DNA of 64,000 bases, taken from NCBI GenBank assembly GCA_964452725.1, contig CAYVMX010000001.1:62001-126000 (forward strand), read 5' to 3'. Made by a program: the position numbers and the translations under genes. Below, one piece after another: positions 44,701-52,445 of this stretch (position 1 is the first letter of the stretch; each line of letters begins with the position of its first letter). A model generated the notes under the pieces. It saw nothing but the letters and a program-made list of their open reading frames with translations. It did no database searches and had not been told where the DNA came from. The stretch is from CAYVMX01 sp964452725. Its GTDB lineage: Bacteria; Patescibacteriota; Gracilibacteria; JAHISY01.

Positions 44701-45308
44701 TGGCAGTGATACTCGATCGTTTACTTTTTCGCTCGCATCTACACCCAGCTGAAAAACTACTTTATGTAGTCCATCAGCATTGGTTCGCAGTATACAAGCC
44801 AATTGCCAAGATTGGTTTTTTTGGATTGCTTTTTCCAGTTGTGCTTTGGTTGATGTTTCCACCAGGATTTTGGGTGTTTGTAGTGTGGTTTGTGTTGGCC
44901 TTTTTGCGTTTTCTTTATGAAGTGATTGATTGGTATTTTGATGCGATTTTGATTACAGATCATGGAGTGGTTTATTTGGATTGGCGTGGTTTTTTTGACA
45001 AAGCGTCACATCGGACAGACTTTGAGACTATCGCTGGTATTGTGTACGAAAAAAGTGGTTTTTGGTCCAACTTGCTAAACTTCGGAGCGCTCGCAGTAGA
45101 TAAGGAGGGTGCAGAAGAGGAGCGTATTGCGCTCTCGCATGCCATTGACCCACTCGAGGCAGAGCGACAAGTCCTGCTAGCGAAAGAGCGTTATACGCAT
45201 GAAAACGCTCTAGAGAGCGAAAAGGCTCTCAAAGAAATACTTTCTGGCATGGTGGCAGAACATGTGCGCAAAGAGCGTCAGCAGAGCAAGCTGGCAGACA
45301 TGCTCTAA
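44700..45308 (+). CDS. Membrane protein with bacterial PH (YdbS-like) domain
   Basis: A 202-residue protein with two adjacent membrane helices (IAKIGFFGLLFPVVLWLMF and FWVFVVWFVLAFLRFLY, about 35-75). A PH-like domain follows (FDAILITDHGVVYLDWRG, TIAGIVYEKSGFWSNLLNFG) and then a charged helical tail. Family function is unclear. A TTG at 44700 gives the longest form; GTG 44706 (MILDRLLFRSH) is 7 nt after TAGACT and may be the real leaderless start. Divergent from lepB; the promoter lies in the tandem repeat. Confidence 0.75.
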   Translation: MAVILDRLLFRSHLHPAEKLLYVVHQHWFAVYKPIAKIGFFGLLFPVVLWLMFPPGFWVFVVWFVLAFLRFLYEVIDWYFDAILITDHGVVYLDWRGFFDKASHRTDFETIAGIVYEKSGFWSNLLNFGALAVDKEGAEEERIALSHAIDPLEAERQVLLAKERYTHENALESEKALKEILSGMVAEHVRKERQQSKLADML

Positions 45309-45360
45309 TGTATTTGGTTGTTTTGGTGCTGATTTGGAAATCTATTGTTTGACTTTTTTT

Positions 45361-45909
45361 ATGACTTCAACTGCTAAACAAAAAGTACTACTGCGAGAAC
45401 AAGTTTTGAAAGTTCGTCGAGCTATGACTTCGGTCGAACGGGAGGAGCAGTCGGTGCTGATTATGCGACAGTTTCTGGCTTTGCCAGAGTATCTAGCAGC
45501 ACAGTCGGTGGGGTTGTACGCAAGTAAGCTAGATGAGGTGGCGACAGATGGTTTGATCGAGCAGGCGCTAGTAGCGGGGAAGCGAGTCGCACTACCACGA
45601 GTCAAAGGGGACGAACTAGAGTGGTGTGTGGTTGGCAGCTTGTTGGATTTGCACGAGGGTTACTTCGGTGTGCGTGAGCCGTGTATGGATTCACTGGTAG
45701 TTGCGGCTAGTGAGCTGGAGCTGTTGGTCGTGCCAGGAGTGGCTTTTGATGCTGCTGGTAGGCGCTTGGGTTATGGCAAGGGATTTTACGATGCCACCCT
45801 AAAGGACTACACGGGTCGGACTGTTGGTTTGGCATTTGATTGCCAGATGGTGGCTGCCGTGCCGACGAATAATTTTGATCAACAGGTAGGTCGGGTTCTG
45901 GTAAACTAA
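45361..45909 (+). CDS. 5-formyltetrahydrofolate cyclo-ligase family protein
   Basis: A 182-residue enzyme converting 5-formyl-THF to 5,10-methenyl-THF with ATP. It has the N-terminal helix KQKVLLREQVLKVRRAM and the ATP-binding end AFDAAGRRLGYGKGFYDATL, the family's signature. VALPRVKGDEL and FGVREPCMD are also typical. I start at ATG 45361, because the upstream frame to 45262 overlaps the previous gene's tail. glyA follows 26 nt later; 5-formyl-THF is a by-product of GlyA, so the pairing makes sense. A TGGTAAACT for glyA spans the stop codon. Confidence 0.88.
   Translation: MTSTAKQKVLLREQVLKVRRAMTSVEREEQSVLIMRQFLALPEYLAAQSVGLYASKLDEVATDGLIEQALVAGKRVALPRVKGDELEWCVVGSLLDLHEGYFGVREPCMDSLVVAASELELLVVPGVAFDAAGRRLGYGKGFYDATLKDYTGRTVGLAFDCQMVAAVPTNNFDQQVGRVLVN
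45899..45907 (+). promoter_or_regulatory. Extended -10 of glyA
   Basis: TGGTAAACT overlapping the stop codon of the cyclo-ligase gene; the leader to ATG 45936 is T-rich, about 20 nt. Confidence 0.5.
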
Positions 45910-45935
45910 CTCTGTTTTATTTTTTATATTTTTTT

Positions 45936-47189
45936 ATGGATTACAAATATCTTGCCGAAGCAGATTCCACTGTTTTTGATCTAATCAAAGCCGAAGAAGC
46001 TCGCCAAAAGACTGGTCTCGAGCTGATCGCGAGCGAAAACTATACTTCACCAGCTGTGTTGGAGGCGATGGCTTCGGTTTTGCAAAACAAATATTCGGAA
46101 GGTTATCCGGGTAAGCGCTACTATGCTGGCAATGAAATCATCGATCAAGTCGAGCAGCTTTGTATTGATCGCGCCAAGCAGCTTTTTGGGGCGAACTTCG
46201 CCAATGTACAAGCACTCTCGGGTAGCCCTGCCAATCTCGCGGTGTATTTCGCTCTGCTAGAGCTGGGGGATACAGTGCTCGGTCTCAAGCTGGATCATGG
46301 TGGACACTTGAGTCATGGTCATCCTGTCAATGCAACGGGTAGGCTTTATAACTTCGTCCAGTATGGTGTCAATCCTGAGACTGGACGAATCGATATGGAC
46401 GAGGTGCGTAGACTCGCTCAGGAGCACAAGCCAAAGATGATTGTCGCAGGGTTTAGTGCGTACAGTCGTGATGTTGATTGGGCTGAATTCAAAAAGATTG
46501 CTGATGAGGTTGGTGCACTGACATTTGCCGATATCGCACATATCGCAGGACTTGTCGCTGCTGAGGTGATTGGTTCTCCGGTCAAGGCTGGTTTCGATGT
46601 GGTGACGACCACGACGCACAAGAGTCTGCGTGGACCGCGTGGGGCGCTTATCTTGAGTCGAGATGAAGAGACTGCCAAGAAAATCAATAGAGCAGTCTTC
46701 CCTGGTCTACAGGGTGGACCGCACGAGCATATCATCGCGGCGATCGCCGTGGCGCTTGGTGAGGCGCTCCGACCAGAGTTTAAAAAATACTCCCAGCAAG
46801 TAATTCAAAATGCTCAAATTTTGGCAAAGACTTTGCAGGAGTATGGTTTCAAAATAATCTCGGACGGGACGGACAATCACCTCATAGTTGTCGATTTGAA
46901 TAACAAGGGTTTGAACGGCAAAGAGTTTACCGATGCGCTCGATTTAGCTGGTATCTCGGCTAGTGCGAGTACGATACCCGATGATCCCAATCCACCGATG
47001 AAGCCGAGTGGTATTCGATTTGGTACATGTGCTGTCACGACACGCGGCTTCCAAGACGCTGAGATAGATGCGATCGCAGGTTGGATTGAACGAGCGGCAG
47101 CTGCACCGACTGATGCCAAGAATCTTGCAACTATTAAAAAAGAGGTTGAAGCGCTTGCTGTTGAGTTTCCTGTACCTGGTATTAATTAA
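45936..47189 (+). CDS. glyA: Serine hydroxymethyltransferase
   Basis: A 417-residue PLP enzyme converting serine and THF to glycine and 5,10-methylene-THF, the main entry of one-carbon units. Motifs are GLELIASENYTSPAVLEAM, NKYSEGYPGKRYYAGNE, HGGHLSHG and FADIAHIAGLV. The PLP lysine is in TTTTHKSLRGPRG, and GIRFGTCAVTTRGF is near the end. Full length. Together with metF and the cyclo-ligase it supplies folate C1 metabolism in this window. Confidence 0.97.
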   Translation: MDYKYLAEADSTVFDLIKAEEARQKTGLELIASENYTSPAVLEAMASVLQNKYSEGYPGKRYYAGNEIIDQVEQLCIDRAKQLFGANFANVQALSGSPANLAVYFALLELGDTVLGLKLDHGGHLSHGHPVNATGRLYNFVQYGVNPETGRIDMDEVRRLAQEHKPKMIVAGFSAYSRDVDWAEFKKIADEVGALTFADIAHIAGLVAAEVIGSPVKAGFDVVTTTTHKSLRGPRGALILSRDEETAKKINRAVFPGLQGGPHEHIIAAIAVALGEALRPEFKKYSQQVIQNAQILAKTLQEYGFKIISDGTDNHLIVVDLNNKGLNGKEFTDALDLAGISASASTIPDDPNPPMKPSGIRFGTCAVTTRGFQDAEIDAIAGWIERAAAAPTDAKNLATIKKEVEALAVEFPVPGIN

Positions 47190-47212
47190 TTTTTTCTTAA
47201 TCTATTTAGTTT

Positions 47213-47662
47213 ATGAATTCAGAGTCTTACGTTCGTGCTTTTCTCCTCGCTGGAGTGTTTTGGTTGGTGCTTGGGTTATTGGTACTGGTGACGGTGCTGA
47301 TCGGACCGCTCCATGAGTGGATCGAACAGTTGCCTGATATTGGTGCGGTGCTGGAGGACAAAATCCACGTTGTTTTTTACATTGTTCAGCTGTACGGTTT
47401 CGTTGTGATGACGATTTGTGGAGTTTCGTATCATATCTTGCCACGTTTCTTTGGTCATCCGGATATAGTTGAGAGTGGTTATGCCAATGCTTGGTGGCAC
47501 TTTGGACTGATGAATTTGGGTATCGTAGCATTCGCAGGTGGAGCTTTGGCTAGAGTGACAGGACTCGGTGAAGTCTTTGGGGTTATTGCTTATGGTGGTG
47601 TTTTGGCACTTGCTCTCGGGCTGGCGCTTTATGCTTACAATGTCCTAAGGACAATCTGGTAA
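47213..47662 (+). CDS. Four-helix membrane protein resembling heme-copper oxidase subunit I
   Basis: A 149-residue protein with about four membrane helices. Segments HVVFYIVQLYGFVVMTICGVSYHILPRFFGHP and WHFGLMNLGIVAFAGGALARV are reminiscent of the helices around the heme histidines in NorB/cbb3-type subunit I and NnrS-like proteins. The His positions (H in KIHVV, SYHILPR, WWHFG) are suggestive. It is far too short to be an oxidase subunit (about 12 helices). No cytochrome gene is nearby. It may bind heme, or only share ancestry. ATG 47213 is preceded by TTTAGTTT, with no Shine-Dalgarno site. Confidence 0.6.
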   Translation: MNSESYVRAFLLAGVFWLVLGLLVLVTVLIGPLHEWIEQLPDIGAVLEDKIHVVFYIVQLYGFVVMTICGVSYHILPRFFGHPDIVESGYANAWWHFGLMNLGIVAFAGGALARVTGLGEVFGVIAYGGVLALALGLALYAYNVLRTIW

Positions 47663-47665
47663 ACT
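47657..47665 (+). promoter_or_regulatory. Extended -10 of hom, leaderless spacing
   Basis: TGGTAAACT, then AAGCCAT and ATG 47673, a 7-nt gap. The TAA of the previous gene's end region is nearly contiguous. Confidence 0.65.
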
Positions 47666-47672
47666 AAGCCAT

Positions 47673-48971
47673 ATGAAGACTCTCAATGTTGGATTGATCG
47701 GTTTCGGTATCATCGGTACAGGTGTCGTCCGTGTACTCCAAAAAAACGCGCGTATCATAGAGACGCGACTTGGTGCAAAGTTGCGTCTAGCGGCTATCGC
47801 TGATTTGGACTTGAAAACTAACAGGGGAGTAAAGATTGATAAAAGAATCCTTACCAAAGATGGTTTTGCCGTTTGCCGTGATCCTGCTATTGATATCGTG
47901 ATTGAGCTGGTCGGTGGTACGGGTGTCGCGAGTAAATTCATCGAGACTGCCCTGCAGCATGGTAAGCACGTCATCAGTGCCAACAAGGCTCTGCTCAGTG
48001 AAAAAGGCGAACCGCTTTTCAAACTTGCTGAAAAACAAAACAAACTCTTACTTTTCGAAGCTGCTGTCGGTGGTGCGATACCAGTCGTGCGCACACTCAA
48101 GGAGGATCTCGCAGGCGAAAAAATTGAGCGTATCTATGGTATCGTCAATGGTACTTGCAACTATATCCTCACCGAACTGGCCAAAGGTGGAGTAGATTTC
48201 ACTACTGTCTTGCGAGATGCACAGAGGCTTGGCTTCGCCGAAGCAGACCCGACACTCGATATCGAAGGTGGCGATACCGCTCACAAGTTGGCTTTGCTGG
48301 CGATGCTTGCCTTTGGCACACGTGTAAAGTTTCGTGAGATTTACACAGAGGGCATTACTCAGCTCTCACAGCATGATTTTGTTTTTGCTCGTCGTCTCGG
48401 ACGTGTGATCAAGCTGGTCGCAGTTGGTAAGCATGAAAATGGAAAGATCGAATTACGCGTGCACCCAACACTGCTACCCAAGGACTCACCATTGGCCAAG
48501 ATCGATGGTGCGACCAATGCGATTAGCCTTTGGGGTCCACACCTCGGTGAGTGTATCCTCGCTGGTCAGGGGGCTGGTAGTTTACCGACTGCGACAGCAG
48601 TCGTAGGTGATTTGATCGAAGCTGCGCGAGCAGTGCTACATGGCTCAGCTGTGCCAGTACGCGGAGTCCAGCCTAGTCAGCTGGTCAGTCTACCAGTGAA
48701 GAAGATCGCCGAGGTGGCGAGTGAGTACTATTTACGCTTCACAGTACGCGATACACCAGGTGTCGTGCGTGATATCTCTAGGGTGCTAGCCAAACATAAG
48801 CTCAATGTTCGTGATATCATGCAGCTCGATCTCAAAGAATTTACCAAGGCCGTGCCACTCGTCATGATCCTCCACAAGACCCGAGAGGGTATCCTACGCA
48901 AAGCTATCAGCGAGATTGATCGATTGAGCTGTGTACGGGCAAAGACAGTCGTCTTGCGCGTAGAAGAATAA
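47673..48971 (+). CDS. hom: Homoserine dehydrogenase
   Basis: A 432-residue enzyme reducing aspartate semialdehyde to homoserine (Thr/Met branch). The N-terminal Rossmann motif is GLIGFGIIGTGVVRVL. VELVGGTGVASKFIETAL, SANKALLSEKGEPLF, FEAAVGGAIPVVRTL and GIVNGTCNYILTELA mark the catalytic domain. A C-terminal ACT domain (LRFTVRDTPGVVRDISRVLA) is the usual site of threonine inhibition. No aspartokinase or thrB/thrC is adjacent. Leaderless promoter. Confidence 0.95.
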   Translation: MKTLNVGLIGFGIIGTGVVRVLQKNARIIETRLGAKLRLAAIADLDLKTNRGVKIDKRILTKDGFAVCRDPAIDIVIELVGGTGVASKFIETALQHGKHVISANKALLSEKGEPLFKLAEKQNKLLLFEAAVGGAIPVVRTLKEDLAGEKIERIYGIVNGTCNYILTELAKGGVDFTTVLRDAQRLGFAEADPTLDIEGGDTAHKLALLAMLAFGTRVKFREIYTEGITQLSQHDFVFARRLGRVIKLVAVGKHENGKIELRVHPTLLPKDSPLAKIDGATNAISLWGPHLGECILAGQGAGSLPTATAVVGDLIEAARAVLHGSAVPVRGVQPSQLVSLPVKKIAEVASEYYLRFTVRDTPGVVRDISRVLAKHKLNVRDIMQLDLKEFTKAVPLVMILHKTREGILRKAISEIDRLSCVRAKTVVLRVEE

Positions 48972-48988
48972 AGGTTTTTGGCTAGCTC

Positions 48989-48997
48989 TGTTAAAAT
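48989..48997 (+). promoter_or_regulatory. Extended -10 of the glycosyltransferase gene
   Basis: TGTTAAAAT; ATG 49015 lies 17 nt further. Confidence 0.5.
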
Positions 48998-49014
48998 AAA
49001 CTCAAGTTTTTCGC

Positions 49015-50127
49015 ATGCCAAAGAAACTAAAGATCGCGCTCGTTCATGACTGGCTCACTGATAGTGGTGGAGCTGAGCGACTCTTGCTCGCACTACACGA
49101 GCTGTATCCAGACGCACCGATCTATACTACGCTCTATCGTGGCGATCAGCTCCCACAGTTTGCCAAGGCTGACGTGCGCACTAGCTATCTCCAGAGTATT
49201 CCCTTTGCCGCCAAGCATCATCGTTTTTTATTGCCACTGATGCCAGCGGCAGTTGAAAGTTTCGATCTCTCTGGTTACGATGTCGTGATTAGCAGCACTA
49301 GCTCTGGTTGTGCCAAAGGTGTGATCACCAAACCCGAGACACTACATATTTGCTATTGTCACAATCCGAGTCGTGTGCTCTGGGACGAGAGTCATGCTTT
49401 TCAGCGGATTCACCAGCCTGGCTGGCTCGCTCGTCGGCTGATCCCGCGTCAACTAAAAAAACTCCGAATTTGGGATCGTCTCGCTGCCGACCGAGTCGAT
49501 ACCTTTGTGACCAACTCCAAATTTGTCGCGCGACGGATTGCCAAGTACTACCAGCGTGAGGCTGAGGTGATTTATCCACCTGTCGACACCAGTCTATATA
49601 CGCCAGCAGAGAAAGCTGGGAGTTATTTCCTCGCGGTTGGACGCTTGATACCGTACAAGCGCTTTGATCTCGCGATTCAAGCTGCCAACGTACTCGGTCT
49701 GAAGCTGCGAATAGTTGGCACTGGACCAGAAGCAAAACGCCTCCAAAATATCGCTGGACCGACGGTGAAATTTTACGGTACAGTCTCAGACGAGACCCTG
49801 CGTCGTATGTATAGCGAGTGTAAGGCTTTGATTTTTCCGCAGGTCGAGGACTTTGGGCTGACAGCAGTAGAAGTACAAGCTAGCGGACGTCCAGTGATAG
49901 CCTACAAGGGCGGGGGAGTACTTGAGACAGTCGTGGCAGGTCGGACAGGATTACTTTTCAAAGACCAGACAGTAGCTGCACTTGGTGATGCGATGCAGCG
50001 TGCGAGTAAGACGCGCTGGGTCAAAAAATCCATTCAAAAGCATGCTCAGCGTTTTGATATCATCAAGTTTAAAAAGCAGATGGACGAGTATGTCAAAGCC
50101 GCATGGAAAGAGTGGCACAAAAGTTAA
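49015..50127 (+). CDS. Glycosyltransferase family 4
   Basis: A 370-residue GT-B enzyme. The N-terminal Gly-rich acceptor domain is VHDWLTDSGGAERLLLALHELYPDAPIYT, with HICYCHNPSRVLWDE. The nucleotide-sugar domain has AVGRLIPYKRFDLAIQAA, the E-x7-E motif FPQVEDFGLTAVEVQASGRPVIAYKGGG and LLFKDQTV. It resembles WbaZ-type mannosyl/rhamnosyl transferases of surface polysaccharide synthesis; donor sugar unknown. It stands alone and ends with TAA inside TTAA shared with convergent leuA. Confidence 0.88.
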   Translation: MPKKLKIALVHDWLTDSGGAERLLLALHELYPDAPIYTTLYRGDQLPQFAKADVRTSYLQSIPFAAKHHRFLLPLMPAAVESFDLSGYDVVISSTSSGCAKGVITKPETLHICYCHNPSRVLWDESHAFQRIHQPGWLARRLIPRQLKKLRIWDRLAADRVDTFVTNSKFVARRIAKYYQREAEVIYPPVDTSLYTPAEKAGSYFLAVGRLIPYKRFDLAIQAANVLGLKLRIVGTGPEAKRLQNIAGPTVKFYGTVSDETLRRMYSECKALIFPQVEDFGLTAVEVQASGRPVIAYKGGGVLETVVAGRTGLLFKDQTVAALGDAMQRASKTRWVKKSIQKHAQRFDIIKFKKQMDEYVKAAWKEWHKS

Positions 50128-51665
50128 AGCTGCGCTTTGAGGCGGTTCTTGCCAGCGATGACTTTGTTCAACGCGTGGACATAGCTCTGGACACTGGCGA
50201 TGGTGATGTCAGTATCTGCTCCACGTCCAGTATAGGTTTTGCCAGACTCGGTTTCGATCTTTATAGTCACTACGGCCTGTGCGTCGATACCTTCGGTCAC
50301 AGCACTCATGTCAAACTCTAGGAGTTTTACTTTTTCACCGATGATTTTGTCTACAGCGATATAGGCAGCATCGACTGGTCCGGTGCCAGTCGATTTTTTT
50401 GAGAATTTCTTACCTGTATGGTTGATCAGTTCGATCTCGGCATTAGGTTTACGTTTGGTGCTGCTAGAGATGGAGACATTGACTATACTCCACTCGGCTG
50501 TGTGTTTCCCTAGCTCGTTGGTGACGAGCGCTTCTAGATCTTCATCGTAGACTTCTTTTTTTTGGTCAGCGAGGTGTTTGAAACGTTCGAGAGCTTTGGC
50601 TAGCTCGGCTTTGTCCAGTTCGAAGCCCAGCGCAAGTAGTCGAGAGTTGAGTGCGGCACGACCAGAGTGTTTGCCGAGCACTAGTCGGTTGCGATCTAGC
50701 CCGATATCCTGCGCGCGCATGATCTCATATGTTTCGCGTTTGGCGAGGATACCATGCTGATGAATACCACTTTCGTGAGCGAAAGCATTACTCCCAACGA
50801 TCGATTTGTTTGGTGGTACGGGGAAACCAGTGAGGCTGCTGACCAAATGACTAGTGCGATAAATCTCTGTAGTCTTGACGTTAGTTTTTAGCCCCGTGAA
50901 GACGTCTTTACGGGTTTGGAGCGCCATAACCACTTCTTCTAGACTAGTGTTGCCAGCGCGCTCGCCAATGCCGTTGATAGTACATTCGATCTGACGTGCG
51001 CCATTGCGTACGGCTGCGAGTGAGTTTGCTGTTGCGAGTCCTAGATCATCGTGACAATGGACAGAGATCGTTATATCTTTTGCCCCACGTGTTTTTTTGA
51101 TTATATCAGCGATGAATCGTCCAAACTCGGCAGGGTAGGCGTAGCCGACCGTATCGGGTATGTTTAGCGTCTTTGCGCCAGCCTTGATCGCTACTTCTAG
51201 TGCCTGATAAAGGAACTTTGGATCGCTACGACTGCCGTCTTCGGGGCTAAACTCGACATCTGGACAGAGTTTGCGAGCAAGTCTGACCATTTCTTTTATT
51301 TGTGTGAGGGCTTCAGATCTGCTTATTTTTAGTTTGTACTTCAGATGCATATCACTTGTCGCGAGGAAGGTGTGAATGCGGCGTTTCTTGGCTGGACTGA
51401 TAGCTTTGGCAGTGGCTTGAATGTCTTTTTCTACTGCTCTGGCTAGTCCGCAGACAGTGCTTTTTTTTATCACTTTGGCGATAGCGTTGACTGCCTTCCA
51501 GTCATCGGGGCTAGCGATCGGAAAGCCAGCCTCGATGATATCTACACCGAGTCGCTCTAGCTGACGAGCGATTTTGAGTTTTTCTTCGTGGTTTAGGCTT
51601 GCACCGGGGCACTGCTCGCCATCGCGCAGAGTAGTATCGAAGATTTTGATAGTTTGGTTAGCCAT
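50124..51665 (-). CDS. leuA: 2-isopropylmalate synthase
   Basis: A 513-residue enzyme condensing 2-ketoisovalerate with acetyl-CoA, first committed step to leucine. The N-terminal TIM barrel has DTTLRDGEQCPGASLNHEEK (metal Asp), HTFLATSDMHLKYKL, VHCHDDLGLATANSLAAV (metal HxH) and ECTINGIGERAGNTSLEEV. The C-terminal LeuA regulatory domain (ELINHTGKKFSKKSTGTGPVDAAYIA) gives leucine feedback. leuB, leuC and leuD are not in the window. The gene follows a complete transcription attenuator (51694-51839). A further TGCTAAAAT (51688-51680) lies between the terminator and ATG and might give basal unattenuated transcription. Confidence 0.96.
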   Translation of the reverse strand: MANQTIKIFDTTLRDGEQCPGASLNHEEKLKIARQLERLGVDIIEAGFPIASPDDWKAVNAIAKVIKKSTVCGLARAVEKDIQATAKAISPAKKRRIHTFLATSDMHLKYKLKISRSEALTQIKEMVRLARKLCPDVEFSPEDGSRSDPKFLYQALEVAIKAGAKTLNIPDTVGYAYPAEFGRFIADIIKKTRGAKDITISVHCHDDLGLATANSLAAVRNGARQIECTINGIGERAGNTSLEEVVMALQTRKDVFTGLKTNVKTTEIYRTSHLVSSLTGFPVPPNKSIVGSNAFAHESGIHQHGILAKRETYEIMRAQDIGLDRNRLVLGKHSGRAALNSRLLALGFELDKAELAKALERFKHLADQKKEVYDEDLEALVTNELGKHTAEWSIVNVSISSSTKRKPNAEIELINHTGKKFSKKSTGTGPVDAAYIAVDKIIGEKVKLLEFDMSAVTEGIDAQAVVTIKIETESGKTYTGRGADTDITIASVQSYVHALNKVIAGKNRLKAQL

Positions 51666-51693
51666 GATGCAAGTGATTAGATTTTAGCAAAGA

Positions 51694-51719
51694 AAAAAGC
51701 CTCTTAGCGAGAGGCTTTG
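51694..51719 (-). terminator. Leucine attenuator terminator (segments 3 and 4)
   Basis: Toward leuA: AAAGCCTCT (51719-51711), loop CGCTA, AGAGGCTTT (51705-51697), and a T6 run ending at 51694. A 9-bp stem plus U tract is a textbook intrinsic terminator, placed between the leader peptide and leuA. Confidence 0.85.
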
Positions 51720-51763
51720 CTTGGTGGACTCTACTCGACCAAACCTAGCCTCTCGGAGAGAGG
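51709..51763 (-). promoter_or_regulatory. Leucine attenuator alternative stems 1:2 and 2:3
   Basis: Stem 1:2 is CCTCTC (51763-51758), loop TCC, GAGAGG (51754-51749). Stem 2:3, the antiterminator, is CGAGAGGCT (51755-51747) with AGCCTCTCG (51717-51709): 9 perfect pairs, plus about six more after a small internal loop. Segment 3 is also the terminator's left arm, so 2:3 and 3:4 exclude each other. The Leu codons overlap segment 1. Confidence 0.85.
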
Positions 51764-51801
51764 AGTAGGAGGTTTACGAGGAGAGTTTTGATAGTAGTCA
51801 T
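51745..51801 (-). CDS. leuL: Leucine leader peptide
   Basis: An 18-codon reading frame from ATG 51801 to TAG 51745, too short for usual gene calling. It reads M-T-T-I-K-T-L-L-V-N-L-L-L-L-S-P-R-G. Six of 18 codons are Leu (positions 7, 8, 11-14), with Ile4 and Val9. A ribosome stalled for charged tRNA-Leu at codons 11-14 would cover segment 1, free segment 2 to pair with segment 3, and prevent the terminator. A ribosome reaching the stop, which directly follows segment 2, would let 3:4 form. The ATG is 9 nt after the -10, so even this peptide appears leaderless. Confidence 0.85.
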   Translation of the reverse strand: MTTIKTLLVNLLLLSPRG

Positions 51802-51810
51802 TACGCTCTT

Positions 51811-51839
51811 ATTTTATACTTCTGCTTTTATTTACACAA
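51811..51839 (-). promoter_or_regulatory. leuL-leuA promoter
   Basis: TTGTGT (51839-51834), 17-nt spacer, TAAAAT (51816-51811, within TATAAAAT), then 9 nt to the leader-peptide ATG. Confidence 0.75.
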
Positions 51840-51841
51840 AC

Positions 51842-51869
51842 AAAAACTTCGCCGAGTGGCGAAGTTTTT
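51842..51869. terminator. Bidirectional terminator
   Basis: AAAAACTTCGCC (51842-51853), loop GAGT, GGCGAAGTTTTT (51858-51869): 12 of 12 pairs with A/T tails on both strands. It ends the three-helix membrane gene (51898) and insulates the leuL promoter. Confidence 0.9.
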
Positions 51870-51897
51870 GTAATTTAATTTAAGGTATTGGGTGTGA

Positions 51898-52257
51898 TTA
51901 TTTCTTTTCTTTCCAGTTGAAGTGAGTACCGATCATCCAGTGTGGCACCATGACGAAAAGACCGACGATGATTTGGCTGAGTGGGGTGACGAGATAGGAT
52001 TGGTTGAAGTCTATAAAGCTATCGAGTAAGACACCGAGTAGATGCTCGATGATACCGTAAGCGCCGAGAGCGATGAAGATCAAGCCGATGAGAGCTGTGA
52101 GGTAGACGTAGATCGCCTGCATGGTTTTGAAAGGTGTGCCAGTCATAGTGATAAATTGGTAAATGAAATAAAAAACAATAATAACCAAAACTACCAGCAA
52201 TAGAGGAATTGCTGAGCCAAGGAGAAATAAAACAGTGGGAAAAAGATCTTGATACAT
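51898..52257 (-). CDS. Three-helix membrane protein of unknown function
   Basis: A 119-residue protein with three membrane helices (FLLGSAIPLLLVVLVIIVFY, YLTALIGLIFIALGAYGIIE, and LSQIIVGLFVMVPHWMIG). The middle helix with GAYGIIEHLLG and the ending PHWMIGTHFNWKEKK resemble the DUF5671-type repeat, but I hold this loosely. ATG 52257 is chosen because TAAAAT (with TTGCCG 17 nt further up) lies 7 nt before it. Two upstream in-frame ATGs (52266 and 52293) fall in or before the promoter. Confidence 0.6.
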   Translation of the reverse strand: MYQDLFPTVLFLLGSAIPLLLVVLVIIVFYFIYQFITMTGTPFKTMQAIYVYLTALIGLIFIALGAYGIIEHLLGVLLDSFIDFNQSYLVTPLSQIIVGLFVMVPHWMIGTHFNWKEKK

Positions 52258-52264
52258 TACATTC

Positions 52265-52293
52265 ATTTTAGGTGTGGGATATTGGTGCGGCAA
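52265..52293 (-). promoter_or_regulatory. Promoter of the three-helix membrane protein, leaderless spacing
   Basis: TTGCCG (52293-52288), 17-nt spacer, TAAAAT (52270-52265), then GAATGTA and ATG 52257. Confidence 0.65.
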
Positions 52294-52319
52294 ACGAAAA
52301 GTCTTGACAATAGTGTATA

Positions 52320-52353
52320 TATTGTGTCTCCTTGGTTAGTCAGACACTATATT
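52320..52353. promoter_or_regulatory. Long inverted repeat between divergent genes
   Basis: TATTGTGTCT and AGACACTATA arms (one mismatch) flank about a dozen bases. TTGACA at 52304-52309 lies just left. It could be an operator or a hairpin in the leader of the rightward gene; no T tract follows. Confidence 0.4.
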
Positions 52354-52430
52354 GTGGAACAACTTTTTTATTCAGGCAAGTCAAAATTCTAGCATTGTTA
52401 CAAGTAAAGGAATACTTTTTAACTGATTTT

Positions 52431-52436
52431 TAATCT
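52431..52436 (+). promoter_or_regulatory. -10 element of the 197-residue hypothetical gene
   Basis: TAATCT, then nine bases and GTG 52446, in line with other leaderless starts here. Confidence 0.45.
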
Positions 52437-52445
52437 TACTTTTCA

